Shown here in pieces: positions 42,620 to 53,002 of a stretch of DNA of 64,000 nt. Numbering within the stretch: the stretch's first letter is position 1; every line of letters begins with the position of its first letter. This DNA is from Parashewanella sp965200795 (lineage in GTDB: Bacteria > Pseudomonadota > Gammaproteobacteria > Enterobacterales > Shewanellaceae), in the NCBI GenBank assembly GCA_965200795.1, contig CBDAVB010000035.1, positions 558,001 through 622,000 of the forward strand. Reading direction: 5' to 3'. The position numbers and the translations under genes were made by a program. The notes beneath the pieces were generated by a model that was given only the letters and a program-made list of their open reading frames with translations, was not told the origin of the DNA and did not search any database.

Positions 42620-42925
42620 GTGACTGATAATCACACTCGCTTATCCGGAACCGTAAAACGTATAAAGAGCATGCAGAGCCCGGCGGGGATTCCGCACTGG
42701 ATTGTAACGCTGGAGCATCAGTCACAACGCTATGAAGCCGAGCTTCTTAGAAGTGTGTATCTGCGAATACAAGTGATTATGAGCGGCGTAAGGTTCGCGC
42801 CAACCGCAGAAAAGTTAAAAGCCGGTATGAAGATAAGCGTTGAGGGGTTTATCGCTATGCAAACCTCTCGCGGCGGCCAGAACAGAATGGTACTTCATGC
42901 CGAACAAGTCGATTTGAAAATTTAG
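42620..42925 (+). CDS. priB: Primosomal replication protein N
   Basis: A 101-residue OB-fold single-strand DNA-binding protein that helps restart stalled replication forks with PriA. Position between rpsF and rpsR, length and the pattern Ala-Gly-Ile-Pro-His-Trp followed by Leu-Glu-His identify it. It begins with GTG, 9 bases after rpsF. Confidence 0.93.
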   Translation: MTDNHTRLSGTVKRIKSMQSPAGIPHWIVTLEHQSQRYEAELLRSVYLRIQVIMSGVRFAPTAEKLKAGMKISVEGFIAMQTSRGGQNRMVLHAEQVDLKI

Positions 42926-42937
42926 GAGACTGTCAAA

Positions 42938-43165
42938 ATGGCACGTTATTTCCGTCGTCGCAAGTTCTGCCGTTTCACCGCTGAGGGTGTGGCGGAAATT
43001 GATTACAAAGATATTGCGACTTTAAAGAACTACATCACTGAAAGCGGTAAGATTGTTCCCAGCCGTATCACTGGTACCAGCGCTAAATATCAACGCCAAC
43101 TAGCTCGCGCTATCAAGCGTGCTCGTTATCTTTCTCTACTGCCGTACACTGATTTACATCAGTAA
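42938..43165 (+). CDS. rpsR: Ribosomal protein bS18
   Basis: A 75-residue small-subunit protein with Arg-Arg-Arg-Lys-Phe-Cys-Arg-Phe near the start and Gln-Arg-Gln-Leu-Ala-Arg-Ala-Ile-Lys-Arg-Ala-Arg near the end, the standard bS18 features. TAGGAG precedes the ATG. It binds next to bS6. Confidence 0.98.
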   Translation: MARYFRRRKFCRFTAEGVAEIDYKDIATLKNYITESGKIVPSRITGTSAKYQRQLARAIKRARYLSLLPYTDLHQ

Positions 43166-43191
43166 GCGCAACGAATTAAGAGGATTAGATA

Positions 43192-43644
43192 ATGTACGTT
43201 ATTCTGCTTGATAAAATCGCCAACCTGGGTAACTTAGGTGACAAGGTTTCCGTAAAAGCCGGTTACGCCCGTAACTTTCTTCTTCCGCAAGGCAAGGCTG
43301 TTGTCGCTAACGAAGAAAACGAAAAATTCTTCGAGGAGCGTCGTCAGGAGCTTGAGGCTAAACTTGCCGGTGAATTAGCGGCCGCGACGGCACGGGCTGA
43401 GAAATTCGCCGCGCTGGAAGCGGTGGTGATTGCCTCTAAAGCCGGTGAGGAAGGTAAACTGTTCGGCTCTGTCGGCACTCGCGACATCGCTGACGCGGTA
43501 ACCGCCGCCGGTGCTGAACTGGCGAAAGCTGAGGTTCGCCTGCCAAACGGCGTTCTGCGTCACACCGGTGAGTTCGACGTTGAAGTTCAGCTTCATTCTG
43601 AAGTTAAAGCAACGGTTAAAATCTCTGTTGTCGCCGAAGCTTAA
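43192..43644 (+). CDS. rplI: Ribosomal protein bL9
   Basis: A 150-residue large-subunit protein with the conserved opening Val-Ile-Leu-Leu-Asp-Lys-Ile-Ala-Asn-Leu-Gly, Gly-Tyr-Ala-Arg-Asn-Phe-Leu near 25, a long connecting helix and the C-terminal domain. It is the last gene of the operon; a strong terminator follows. Confidence 0.98.
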   Translation: MYVILLDKIANLGNLGDKVSVKAGYARNFLLPQGKAVVANEENEKFFEERRQELEAKLAGELAAATARAEKFAALEAVVIASKAGEEGKLFGSVGTRDIADAVTAAGAELAKAEVRLPNGVLRHTGEFDVEVQLHSEVKATVKISVVAEA

Positions 43645-43664
43645 TTTTACTTAAGCTAAGTAAT

Positions 43665-43691
43665 AAAACCCCGGCCTTGACCGGGGTTTTT
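43665..43691. terminator. Bidirectional terminator after rplI
   Basis: AAAACCCCGG and CCGGGGTTTT form a 10-bp stem with a 6-base loop, followed by TTTTT on the plus strand and, on the minus strand, by a T-rich run. It can end the ribosomal operon and the converging ankyrin gene. Confidence 0.88.
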
Positions 43692-43731
43692 GTGTTACCG
43701 TGCTCAAGTTACAGTTGCTTAAGTCAGTCGC

Positions 43732-46700
43732 TTATGTTGCGTCAGCTAACAGTGCTGTCGGGGTTAAATTATTCGCCATATCTGGATCAGTGCTTAAATT
43801 TCTGAGCTTCCTCAAGTTAAAGTTATCATTCTTAAACGCTAAATCAGCCGGTGTCATCTGCGCATTATTTTTCATTCGCAGGGCCTTATTAAGCTGTTCT
43901 TCGATATCGATATCCGGGTGCTGACTCTTTTTCAGATTAAGTAATGAACTCAGGGCAAGCCAGTGTTTACCTTTCACCATACTATGTAACATATTCATTG
44001 TCCCATCTGATTCTGTATCTCCGTTGTTGACTGTTCGTTCAGCCGCGGGGTGAGGGGTGTTGAGCGTCAGGGCGAAATAATGTCTGGGTTTAGGCTTAAC
44101 CTGATCCTTGCCGGCGGTCTCAGGCATAACGCGGCGCGACTGACCGTCAAATAACAGTTCATCGTTTGCTTTAAGATTGCGATTAAGGGTATCCGTGAGC
44201 CAGCCTTGCTTCACAGACTCAGGCACGGTGATGCTGGTCGCGACCTTGGAAAGATCTATATTTGACCCGTCAATCGCGGCCTTATCGTAATGTTCCGAAG
44301 CGGGATCAATATAACTTGAAGAGGCAAGCGGGCCGTTTTTCGGATCAAAGCTGGTCCACGCCGATGTATCCGGTTTTGTCTCCTGCTCAAAAACCTGCTC
44401 ATTAGACAGATCCTTTGTATTTCCGGCTGTCCGGGGCTCATCCGATGCCGTCGGTGAGACACGGGTTTTCATCTTGTTTACGGAGTCATCAGGCGCGGCC
44501 GCTGATGTCGTGTTGACGTTGACGCTTGTGCTTAATATTGTCGGCGTCTCCCTGTTGATGTGCTCCATTTCGCTGAAAATATCCTCGTCTTCATGATCCG
44601 CGTCATTATTATCTCCGTTGGCTATTACGATGGGTTCCAGCGGCTCGTCGTCATTCGCTCTCACGTCTATCGCGCTGTCATCTTCGACAGGATGTGTTAA
44701 ATCGTCCTCAAGATAGAAATCACTAGCTTTATGCTGATAAAATTCGTTTAAACCTATACCGGAGTCTTGTCTTATCATTCCCGGGCCGCGACCCGTCTGC
44801 CAGAGAGGACGACTCATTGAGTTTTCGTCATCATCAGATAATGACGAGTCGTACTGATCTTCTTCGGAAATACTGTCAAACGTATGCCGCCTTTTTAATT
44901 CACTCTTTTGTTCCTCTTCCTCCTCCATTAGAAGCCTTTCTTTCAGAGATGAGTACTGTCCTGAGCTGTTTTTATCTGCTGACCAGCCGGTACTGTTTTT
45001 CCAGGCCCGGCTCCCGGCAGGCGCAGCCGCCCCCGGTGTTGACGGAATCCTTACCGATGCCGTAGTTTTAGGTGTGCTTGCCGTCATGCCCGCCGGGTGT
45101 GATGTGTCTTCTCCGGTTTTAGCGGTGAATGAATCATCTCCGGAATACCTGCGTCTTCCATCAGACAGACCTGTTTTTGTGAAATCTGTACGCTCAGTGT
45201 CACGGTTTTTAACTTCGGCGGTCTGGCGCTTAACAGCCGCGCGCGTCGCCGTACCCGCGGCGGACTTTCCGGAATCCGCTTTCCGGGTCGCGGGAGTCAG
45301 TGGGGCGATTACATCAGGCGCGACGTCAGCAACGGGTTTGCCCGAGGTTATATCAATCGCGGCCGTTGCCGCTTTAGACGCGGCGCTGATATTGGCACTG
45401 GTCGTAGTCTCCGCGGGTAAAACGTCGTATTCAGAAAATGTATAGCTTATATTTATCCATTGTTCCCAGTCTTTTCTCGATTCCTCGTCCATTTCGACGT
45501 AAGCCTCGCTTATCGGGGTAAGCTTTGGTCTGCTGATTCTTTTTTCAGGATCTCCCTTTAAGCTGTAACAAATGAATGAACCCACAGCCGTTTCCTCGAA
45601 ATTTTGACTAATTACGAGTCTTTCTGCCATATGCTCATGAATTTCAGTTACTTTATTCGGCATATGATAATCGCTTCTGGTTAACCGATCTTCTGCTGTC
45701 ACCAGATCTCTTGAGTAGATCGCACTTTGGGTAAATCGTTCTGATGGCCGCTTAGTAATGTTTCTGAGTTTGTTCCAGAAACTTCTGTACTTTTTTATCT
45801 CCTTTTGCCGTTCATGTTCTACAACCTCAAGTCTCATAATGGCAAGGAGCAGATTTATTTGCCTGGTAAAGTTACGCACGTTTTCACAGGCGTGCGTGAA
45901 CAGAATACAAAGGTGTGTTGTCACTGATTGCTCATCACTCTGTGTCTGAGCCATAAGAGCCAGCAAGGTGGAGAATACCGAGACATCGGCTGATGTTTCC
46001 TCCTTATTCGCGAGTATCTCTAATTCCAGCGGGCTGTGCTGCTGGCTGTCGCGCATCATTAAAGCCTCAGTGAACGACTTATTCACGGCAAACATTTTTA
46101 TAATCGGCACAGTGGCGTTTTGACGGGCAATTAAGGTATGAAGCGGGGTCTGCATTTTATCATTCACCGCGGTGATAGAGCATTCTCTGCGTTTAAGAAG
46201 AAAGTCGATGGTATCGCAATCACCGCATTGGCAAGCGCAGTGAAGAGGAGTGTTATTATCAGAATTCGTCTTCCTCAACAGATCAGCCCGGTGTGTTTTC
46301 GAGCATTTATCAAAGATGATTGTCGCACACAAATGATATCCTTTCTGGCAGCAAATATGAAACGCTGTGTTACCCTCATTATCAACTTTGTTTAAAAAGT
46401 CTGAAAAGTCTTTCGGAGTCATTTTTTTCAATATGGCCGAGACTATTCGAATATCTCCGCGCTCGGCGGCCAGGTGCAATACCGTCTTGTTGTCTTTATC
46501 AGCCTCAGTAAAGTTAAAATTATAATTTTTCAGCAGGTGCAGCGCGGTCTCGGGCGCATGCCTGACGGCGATATGCAGTGCGGTCCGGCCGTTTTCGTCC
46601 CGCCGAGCAAGCACTTTGTTCGCTGTTTGATCCGCGAATAATTGGTTTATCCCGTTATTCCTCTTATCATTAAAATATCTTTGTAAATCAAACTGAAGTG

Positions 46701-49700
46701 TAGTCGCGGTATTCATCAGAGCGGTATTGCCGGTATCACTCATCATAGTGTTGTTAATTTTTTCCAGCAGCTGCTGGCCGGCTTCAGTCGAGAGCTTCTG
46801 GCAAGTATTAAGGATCTGTTTTACCGCCTGTAAATGAGCGTCAGACTGACATAAGAAATTGAGCCGGGCGTTGTATTTTCCTCCGGCCGCGGTTAACAGC
46901 CTTTCCGCTTCTATAATACAGCTCAACGGTGTTTGTGTGGCGGTCAGCGAAGGATCGGGCATTGCCCCTTGACCTAACAGCTTTCTTACGGTGCTGTAGT
47001 CATCAACAGACGCGGAGCCGCCGCGGGTATTCTCGGCGGCCAGATCCAGCGCGCTTTTATCATTCTCATCTTTAAGATTAATGTAGCTCACTGTCCTGCC
47101 GTCCACCTCGGATTGCGCGGCAACGGCTTCAGAGCCGAGAATGTGGTCTGTCACTTTCGTCCATTTTTTCCGCACTGACAGATGTAAATAGGTATGACGT
47201 AACTTTTCATGCTCATGACCTATGTTAATTACCTCCCCTTTGAGTAAAAGCAGCGCCGCGTCTTGCGTATCGCAGCTGAAGGCTAACTGAATGGGAGACT
47301 GAACATCGCTGTTTATCTCAGCGCTTAGATTATACGCCTTCTTTAAAACCATTGAGGGCTTAAGCTGGTTTGCTGTTTGCAGTATAGGCGCGTAAAAGTG
47401 GGAATCCTTAGTATTAATGGCTAAGTGCACTACGGAGCATTGCTGAGCGTTAGTTATCGCTAACACTTTATCGAAACAGCCGCAGTTGTTTATTTCACCG
47501 ATTAACAAATCGAAAATAGCTGAGTCGTGCGTCTCCAGTGTGTTATGCAAAGGCGTGTTACCGTTTCTGTCCGCGGTCAGCAGCATTTCAGTCAGTAACC
47601 CCGAACCGGCGTTTTTCAAAACGTCTATGACGAGTTCCACTTCAGATTTCCTCCCGGTGGCGACCGCGACCTGAAGCAGAGACTGACCGAGAATTTTTTG
47701 CTTTAAGTCACAGCGCTGACTTTTAAGTAACGCTATTTTCTGATCTTCAGGCATGGTTTCCGACTTGATGGCCAGACTTACGGGGGTCTCACCCTCATAG
47801 TTTTTACAGTTTAAACTGACGTGCTCGTCTTTAAGCAGCCAGTCATAGAGCGGTTGCGCCCCGTTGCAATAATCCTCAGCGATAATGTGAAAAGGCGTGT
47901 CTCCCATGAAATTCGCCTGGCGTCCCCACTTGAAACCGAAGAAGGATAAGATGCTATTTATCAGCTTGAAGAGCGGATTTCGGGAACCGGCCGCGGCTCC
48001 GCCCCCGTCATTCGCACCCTGCTTCGATTTAATCTCAGTTATTTGCTGATGAACCGGCATGTGTCCTCTCGGATTATCCTGACACGGTGCGGCCATTTCA
48101 ACACATTCCCAGTTAAGGTTTCCGTCGGCCTTATTCGGTTTCTTGCTGTTAACAACGACTGCCACACGGAGATGAGGACGCAATGCGTCATATATCGCTG
48201 ACGCCTCAGCATCATCGGGGTTTTCGAGTTTTTTTACGTATGCCATCTGTAAAGGCGTTTTACCGTCATGATTCGGGGTGTTGACGTGTCCCGACATTCC
48301 CATATGTTTACGCTCCCCCGGCTCAGCAGAAGTTACGCCGTCAACGCCGTCGTTACCGCCGGGGATGGGTTGAAGAAGCTCCTGAACGAGATCAAGCCTG
48401 TTCAGGTTCACGGCTTCATGCAGCGCGGTATCGCCGGTTTCCTTATTGACTTGTTCACCGACATGGTCTATTTCAACCCATTCATAAGTTTCAGGTTCCG
48501 CTACTTCTGCTTCGGCGGCGGTGTCAGGAAAGTGTTGCGTTATTGTTTCTTTATAATCCGATGATCCTCCGTGAACTTGTTTTAATAACGTCAGACTGCC
48601 GATTTTGGCCGCGGTCTGCGTGAGCGGGCTTTTAGTGACCTTGCTCATGACATTAAGGAATTGCAGGCTTTTTTTTGACGACCCGTCGGTTTCATCGGCT
48701 GACACGGGGGGCTGGCGGGTGAGCTTTTTCTCAAGCATCGGCGGGTGAGCATTGCCTGACGCTGTAACCGTGTATTGTAATACACTGTCAATGACAGCCT
48801 GCAGAGCCTGATAATCCGGCGAGTCGCCAGCTGTGTTAATTTCATGTTGCACCAGAAGACCGCAGGGATTTTCACCGTATTTATTCGCCAGCATGAAATC
48901 TAATTTCACTGTTCCGTCGGCGGGAAAATGATTTGTCAGTGTGTTAATGACGTCCCATTGCTTTGCCCGGCAGGCCAGAAGCACCGCGGAGTTGCCGTAC
49001 CCGTCCGGCTGATTGAAATCAAGTTCTTTATCAATTTCCAGTAAGGCCTTAAGCAGCCGGATTCTGCCGGACATACAGCAAAAATGTAAAGGGCTTCTTA
49101 GAAGCGGCTCGCCCGTAGTTACTTTTAACAGATGAGGATATCGCTGACATAGAGTGATGATCACCTGGTCGAATTTATAGCTGCCGTCATGCGGCTGGTG
49201 CGCCGGTTCGGTTATTTTTAATAACTGAGTTAATAAGCTGTCACCCGGGCGGTCGTCAGAGCTTAAACCGTGACAAGGTTCAATAGCGGCGCCGAGTCCA
49301 ATCAACTCGCAGGCCGCTTCCTCATTGTCGCTGCGCAACGCATTCTTCAGCGGCGTCATTTTCCGCTTATTACAGGCTGTCATGGCTGCGTGAAGGTACT
49401 TAACCCGCGGTGTCCATGCCTTAGGCTGAGCTTGCGCCGCGGTTTGCTGAGCCCGGGCGTATTGATGGTATTCGGCTGAGTTAACATCCCGGAACATCAG
49501 CGTTATGAGCGAGCTCATACCGCTCACGCCGGCGGCTAAGTGGATCGGATTGTTTCCGTTTTTATCGCAAATCGCAAAAATATCGTACATATTATTTTTA
49601 AGAGCGTGCCTGATGATATGCGAGGCGGTTTCTGTATCTTCTTTGCTCAGAGCCACGTGCAGCGCCGTCCGTCCCCAGTTGTCCTGCTGACGAACCAGTG

Positions 49701-52329
49701 AGCTGTTTTTCTCCAGTAAATACTCAACAACATTGTGATGACGGCCTTCACACGCGCAATGAATCGGATAACCGCCGGAAGGTAAGCTGAGGTCATCCGG
49801 TTTGTATGTCTGATTGCCGTTATCTCTGGCCTTCTCAGCAAGTTTTTGCTGTTCACAGATATCGGCGAACCGGGTGACGGGTTTATAGTATAAATCATCG
49901 GCTTCTTTAAGCGCCGCCGTTCTTTTTTTGCCGTTTTTATGTTTGCTTTTATGTTCATACGCCTGACTGTCCGCGAGTACCTGTATGTCCGTACAAGGCG
50001 TGTTCATGATCTCAGGGCCGGCATGCTGTATCAGCCAGTCGATAACATTAAGTTTTCCGTCAACGCAAGCCATATGGATCGCTGAATTACCAAGCTTGTC
50101 TTTGTCATTTATCATGCAACCGTCTCTGTTGAGGATGGCTTTGTGTTTCTCCAGAACCTCTAATACTTTTGTCGAGTCATCGTCACAACAGCAAGCTAAA
50201 TGCCATAAATTACGCCCGTAATTACTGTTCCGTTTAAGGTAAATATGCGGATGACCGAGCAGGTAATCCACGACCTCATGGTGTCCGTTCAGCGCGGCGA
50301 GTAAAACAATAGATTTGAAATCCCTGGATTCAAACTCAGGCATATTGATTAAGCTCAGGGCTAATCTGTCGGTTCTGAGAAGATACTTGTCAACTAACAG
50401 CTTTCTTTTGTCTCTTACTGTTAACCTTTCATTAATGCGCCGTTGTCTGTCTAGTTTTTCCTGTTGAGTGGCCGGGCGTTCATCGGTGCTCTCAAAATCA
50501 AAAAACTCAATTATAGGCATCAGAAGATCCTGCCAGAAATGTTTTGCTTTATGCGCTTCAATCTCTTCTTTTTTTATTTCGGTTCTGATTGCTTTCGGGG
50601 GTCTGTAGAGCTCTAAAAAGGTTTTGACGGCGTCAAGATCGCCTTCAAGAGCCGCTATTACGAGGACTCTTCTTTTTGCTATCTTGCCGTTGCAGTCTTT
50701 TAAGCGGTCTGTCTGGTTCGCGTACTTATTGGTGTATTTTTTTTCGAGTTTTTCTATAGCCGCAACGTGTTTGTCGGCCTCTTTAAGCCTCATCCTCTGA
50801 GTGAAGTCTGTTGCTTTTTTCGCCCACTGCGTATCAGAGCCGCAACGACTTTCAACCGCCCATACAGTGATTGCGTGCTCAGTATATTCGTCAGAGACAA
50901 CGCAATATCTATGAATAATCTCAAAGCACTCTGATTTAAACGCGTCGGCAGGCCATGTGTTGTTTTCAATAATATCGGTAATGCTGATTACCTGGCTGAA
51001 GTTTTGGTTGCTGTCAGGGTTGGCGCAGGCGCACCGCAGCATATCTAAACGTGTTTCCTTAGACAGCTGATTCCAATCACAGGCGTTGAGCGCGATAAGT
51101 TTTCCTATATGCAGGGTAGTGATCGGAGAGTAGAGCCACTTGTTATTTTGCGGGGAGAACATGCGAACCTTATACTGACCATTCTGAAACCTGCAGACAT
51201 AAATCTTTGAATTGGTATCATTAGGCGTGTAATTAATGATCGTATTTTGGGTAATTGGAGTACCTAAGATATCATTAATATGCGGAGTTATTTCAGATAC
51301 ATATTGAAGCCGGCAAGGCTTAGGAAGCTTTATTGATACCACACTGCCTTTATCCGCCGCGGCGCCTTTTGAGGTCTCGGTCGGAACCAGCTTAAACACT
51401 TCCCCGGTAATCGCGTCCTGAGTTTTGCCGGTGAGCTCGGCTAACGGCTCAGTAACGTCTCTTATAAGTTCCCGATAAAAAACCCCTTTATTATAATTCA
51501 TCATGTTAACCGCGGTGACAGATTCAAGAGGTAATTCTTCACTGAATCTCTTAAAAATGGTATTACGCTTCTGATCCAAGGACCAGGACATTTGAGCTGT
51601 GATTGCCGATGAGGTTAACTTTAACGCTACCGCTTCCTTAAAATCATCAAGCTCCTGGGCGGTGACGTCACGGGTAAATTCCGGCTTTACCGAAAGATTG
51701 GCTGACGCGATTCTCGCGGCGTGAATAGGGCAGACATGCTTACAAAGCCTTGTGAAAATGTAATCTCTGTCATCGCCGGATTGGACGTCCGGGAAACGCT
51801 TGTCGATAAAAGTCCACGCGGTCCGTGCTATGATGGCGTCGCGCGCTTCTGACTGTTGCCGGTAAATCACCATTGACTTCATAGCAAGGGTTAAAACGTA
51901 GCGGCTGGGATGAAATAATGTCGGGATTGAGATTTTCGTTTTTTTCTCAATCTCCGTGAAACAGGCTTGCACTTGTCTTCCGACATCGATTATCGCATCT
52001 TTTATGTCTGTGTTGTTTCTATTATTTTTATTATGAATTAACAGGAGACGTTCTATGGCTGACAGCTCAGTCCTGATCAGCTCTTTATCGCTTTCGTCTA
52101 GCTTATTGATTACAGAAATGTATTTTTCGAAATCAGTTGTATCCATGACGCAGGCGGTTTCTGTCAGCGCGATTTTTAAACTTTCAAATTCCTTGCAGTC
52201 AAGGTTTTTCCCGCCTCGGCCTTTAGATGCGGCAGCCGGGGCGAAACCGTTAACTAACGACCGGTTAGTACCATATGTGTCAGCTAAACCATTAACTGGA
52301 GTAGCTGGAGTTGGGTTCGGAAATGACAT
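43732..52329 (-). CDS. Giant ankyrin-repeat protein, candidate secreted effector
   Basis: A 2865-residue protein. Residues 1–50 are Pro/Ala/Asn-rich and disordered, and residues to about 540 are helical without a known domain. About 27 ankyrin repeats (Gly-x-Thr-Pro-Leu-His, Ala-Ala, Val-Val-x-x-Leu-Leu patterns) lie between about 550 and 2100. Residues 2100–2740 are polar, with an Ala/Thr-rich basic part and a Ser/Asp/Glu-rich acidic part. A further ankyrin-like helix pair sits near 2780–2840. No signal peptide or transmembrane segment is seen. GAGGAGGGG lies just before the ATG. Ankyrin proteins of this size are typical host-interaction factors; delivery by the T3SS in this window is inference. 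It converges on rplI. Confidence 0.88.
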   Translation of the reverse strand: MSFPNPTPATPVNGLADTYGTNRSLVNGFAPAAASKGRGGKNLDCKEFESLKIALTETACVMDTTDFEKYISVINKLDESDKELIRTELSAIERLLLIHNKNNRNNTDIKDAIIDVGRQVQACFTEIEKKTKISIPTLFHPSRYVLTLAMKSMVIYRQQSEARDAIIARTAWTFIDKRFPDVQSGDDRDYIFTRLCKHVCPIHAARIASANLSVKPEFTRDVTAQELDDFKEAVALKLTSSAITAQMSWSLDQKRNTIFKRFSEELPLESVTAVNMMNYNKGVFYRELIRDVTEPLAELTGKTQDAITGEVFKLVPTETSKGAAADKGSVVSIKLPKPCRLQYVSEITPHINDILGTPITQNTIINYTPNDTNSKIYVCRFQNGQYKVRMFSPQNNKWLYSPITTLHIGKLIALNACDWNQLSKETRLDMLRCACANPDSNQNFSQVISITDIIENNTWPADAFKSECFEIIHRYCVVSDEYTEHAITVWAVESRCGSDTQWAKKATDFTQRMRLKEADKHVAAIEKLEKKYTNKYANQTDRLKDCNGKIAKRRVLVIAALEGDLDAVKTFLELYRPPKAIRTEIKKEEIEAHKAKHFWQDLLMPIIEFFDFESTDERPATQQEKLDRQRRINERLTVRDKRKLLVDKYLLRTDRLALSLINMPEFESRDFKSIVLLAALNGHHEVVDYLLGHPHIYLKRNSNYGRNLWHLACCCDDDSTKVLEVLEKHKAILNRDGCMINDKDKLGNSAIHMACVDGKLNVIDWLIQHAGPEIMNTPCTDIQVLADSQAYEHKSKHKNGKKRTAALKEADDLYYKPVTRFADICEQQKLAEKARDNGNQTYKPDDLSLPSGGYPIHCACEGRHHNVVEYLLEKNSSLVRQQDNWGRTALHVALSKEDTETASHIIRHALKNNMYDIFAICDKNGNNPIHLAAGVSGMSSLITLMFRDVNSAEYHQYARAQQTAAQAQPKAWTPRVKYLHAAMTACNKRKMTPLKNALRSDNEEAACELIGLGAAIEPCHGLSSDDRPGDSLLTQLLKITEPAHQPHDGSYKFDQVIITLCQRYPHLLKVTTGEPLLRSPLHFCCMSGRIRLLKALLEIDKELDFNQPDGYGNSAVLLACRAKQWDVINTLTNHFPADGTVKLDFMLANKYGENPCGLLVQHEINTAGDSPDYQALQAVIDSVLQYTVTASGNAHPPMLEKKLTRQPPVSADETDGSSKKSLQFLNVMSKVTKSPLTQTAAKIGSLTLLKQVHGGSSDYKETITQHFPDTAAEAEVAEPETYEWVEIDHVGEQVNKETGDTALHEAVNLNRLDLVQELLQPIPGGNDGVDGVTSAEPGERKHMGMSGHVNTPNHDGKTPLQMAYVKKLENPDDAEASAIYDALRPHLRVAVVVNSKKPNKADGNLNWECVEMAAPCQDNPRGHMPVHQQITEIKSKQGANDGGGAAAGSRNPLFKLINSILSFFGFKWGRQANFMGDTPFHIIAEDYCNGAQPLYDWLLKDEHVSLNCKNYEGETPVSLAIKSETMPEDQKIALLKSQRCDLKQKILGQSLLQVAVATGRKSEVELVIDVLKNAGSGLLTEMLLTADRNGNTPLHNTLETHDSAIFDLLIGEINNCGCFDKVLAITNAQQCSVVHLAINTKDSHFYAPILQTANQLKPSMVLKKAYNLSAEINSDVQSPIQLAFSCDTQDAALLLLKGEVINIGHEHEKLRHTYLHLSVRKKWTKVTDHILGSEAVAAQSEVDGRTVSYINLKDENDKSALDLAAENTRGGSASVDDYSTVRKLLGQGAMPDPSLTATQTPLSCIIEAERLLTAAGGKYNARLNFLCQSDAHLQAVKQILNTCQKLSTEAGQQLLEKINNTMMSDTGNTALMNTATTLQFDLQRYFNDKRNNGINQLFADQTANKVLARRDENGRTALHIAVRHAPETALHLLKNYNFNFTEADKDNKTVLHLAAERGDIRIVSAILKKMTPKDFSDFLNKVDNEGNTAFHICCQKGYHLCATIIFDKCSKTHRADLLRKTNSDNNTPLHCACQCGDCDTIDFLLKRRECSITAVNDKMQTPLHTLIARQNATVPIIKMFAVNKSFTEALMMRDSQQHSPLELEILANKEETSADVSVFSTLLALMAQTQSDEQSVTTHLCILFTHACENVRNFTRQINLLLAIMRLEVVEHERQKEIKKYRSFWNKLRNITKRPSERFTQSAIYSRDLVTAEDRLTRSDYHMPNKVTEIHEHMAERLVISQNFEETAVGSFICYSLKGDPEKRISRPKLTPISEAYVEMDEESRKDWEQWINISYTFSEYDVLPAETTTSANISAASKAATAAIDITSGKPVADVAPDVIAPLTPATRKADSGKSAAGTATRAAVKRQTAEVKNRDTERTDFTKTGLSDGRRRYSGDDSFTAKTGEDTSHPAGMTASTPKTTASVRIPSTPGAAAPAGSRAWKNSTGWSADKNSSGQYSSLKERLLMEEEEEQKSELKRRHTFDSISEEDQYDSSLSDDDENSMSRPLWQTGRGPGMIRQDSGIGLNEFYQHKASDFYLEDDLTHPVEDDSAIDVRANDDEPLEPIVIANGDNNDADHEDEDIFSEMEHINRETPTILSTSVNVNTTSAAAPDDSVNKMKTRVSPTASDEPRTAGNTKDLSNEQVFEQETKPDTSAWTSFDPKNGPLASSSYIDPASEHYDKAAIDGSNIDLSKVATSITVPESVKQGWLTDTLNRNLKANDELLFDGQSRRVMPETAGKDQVKPKPRHYFALTLNTPHPAAERTVNNGDTESDGTMNMLHSMVKGKHWLALSSLLNLKKSQHPDIDIEEQLNKALRMKNNAQMTPADLAFKNDNFNLRKLRNLSTDPDMANNLTPTALLADAT

Positions 52330-53002
52330 ATCCCCTCCTCGTAGACTATATGACTACATTATTTAAGTAGGTCTAAAGTTCATACTGCATATCTATTTTG
52401 AAAAGTAAAATTAATTTTTATTAACCTCAGTTTAACTGCATTGTATTATTTTTTTTATCAATACCTTGCCGCGTTCGCTTATCATAAAAAATGTGTGGCT
52501 TCGAGTGTCTTTTCCTTTTTTTTATGATCTAAGAGTAACTTTCTTATTTTATTCATAACTCATTGAATAAAAAGGGAATTATTCTTACCCTTAAAAATCT
52601 ATACGTTGTAATGATTACAGAAAAAATAAATAATGATTTTTCAGATTATGCTATAGATTTTTTATGTTTAAAAAGAATTTATTATGATGAAATGTAATTA
52701 TCAGGTTTTTAAACTTTTGTGATAATTAAAAAGTTAAATTTAAATAGAGCTAAGTTGAAATGCTGCCGGCTTTATCAAGCTTAATTCACATATTCCTTGT
52801 TTTTTATAGAAAACAAGGGAGTAAAATTTATAAGCCATAATTTTTATTAATATAAAAGTTACAATAATATAATTATGTGTTCTTCCACCTAGGAAATTCC
52901 TCCTGAAAAGTGCATGTTAATAGGCTTTCTTATAATTTTGGCTTGAAAAACGGCTTGTGTCTGTGTATTAATTGAACGTCACTTCACTTTGTCGCTGATA
53001 TC
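52330..53002. other. AT-rich gap upstream of the ankyrin gene
   Basis: About 670 bases, roughly three-quarters A+T by eye, with no gene. The ankyrin promoter must lie at its left end. A 9-bp hairpin (CCTTGTTTT at 52795–52803, AAAACAAGG at 52810–52818) without a T run may be a terminator relic or an element end. Composition shifts sharply from the adjoining gene, consistent with foreign DNA. Confidence 0.5.

Noticed and set aside
42315..42725. 136-codon minus-strand frame over rpsF and priB
   Set aside because: It is antisense to two firmly identified genes.
44817..50221. Several plus-strand frames of 60–123 codons inside the ankyrin gene
   Set aside because: They are antisense shadows of the 2865-codon frame, without ribosome sites or motifs.
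43732..52329. Contaminating eukaryotic sequence as explanation for the ankyrin protein
   Set aside because: A single uninterrupted frame with a GAGGAGGGG ribosome site next to a bacterial ribosomal operon terminator is bacterial.
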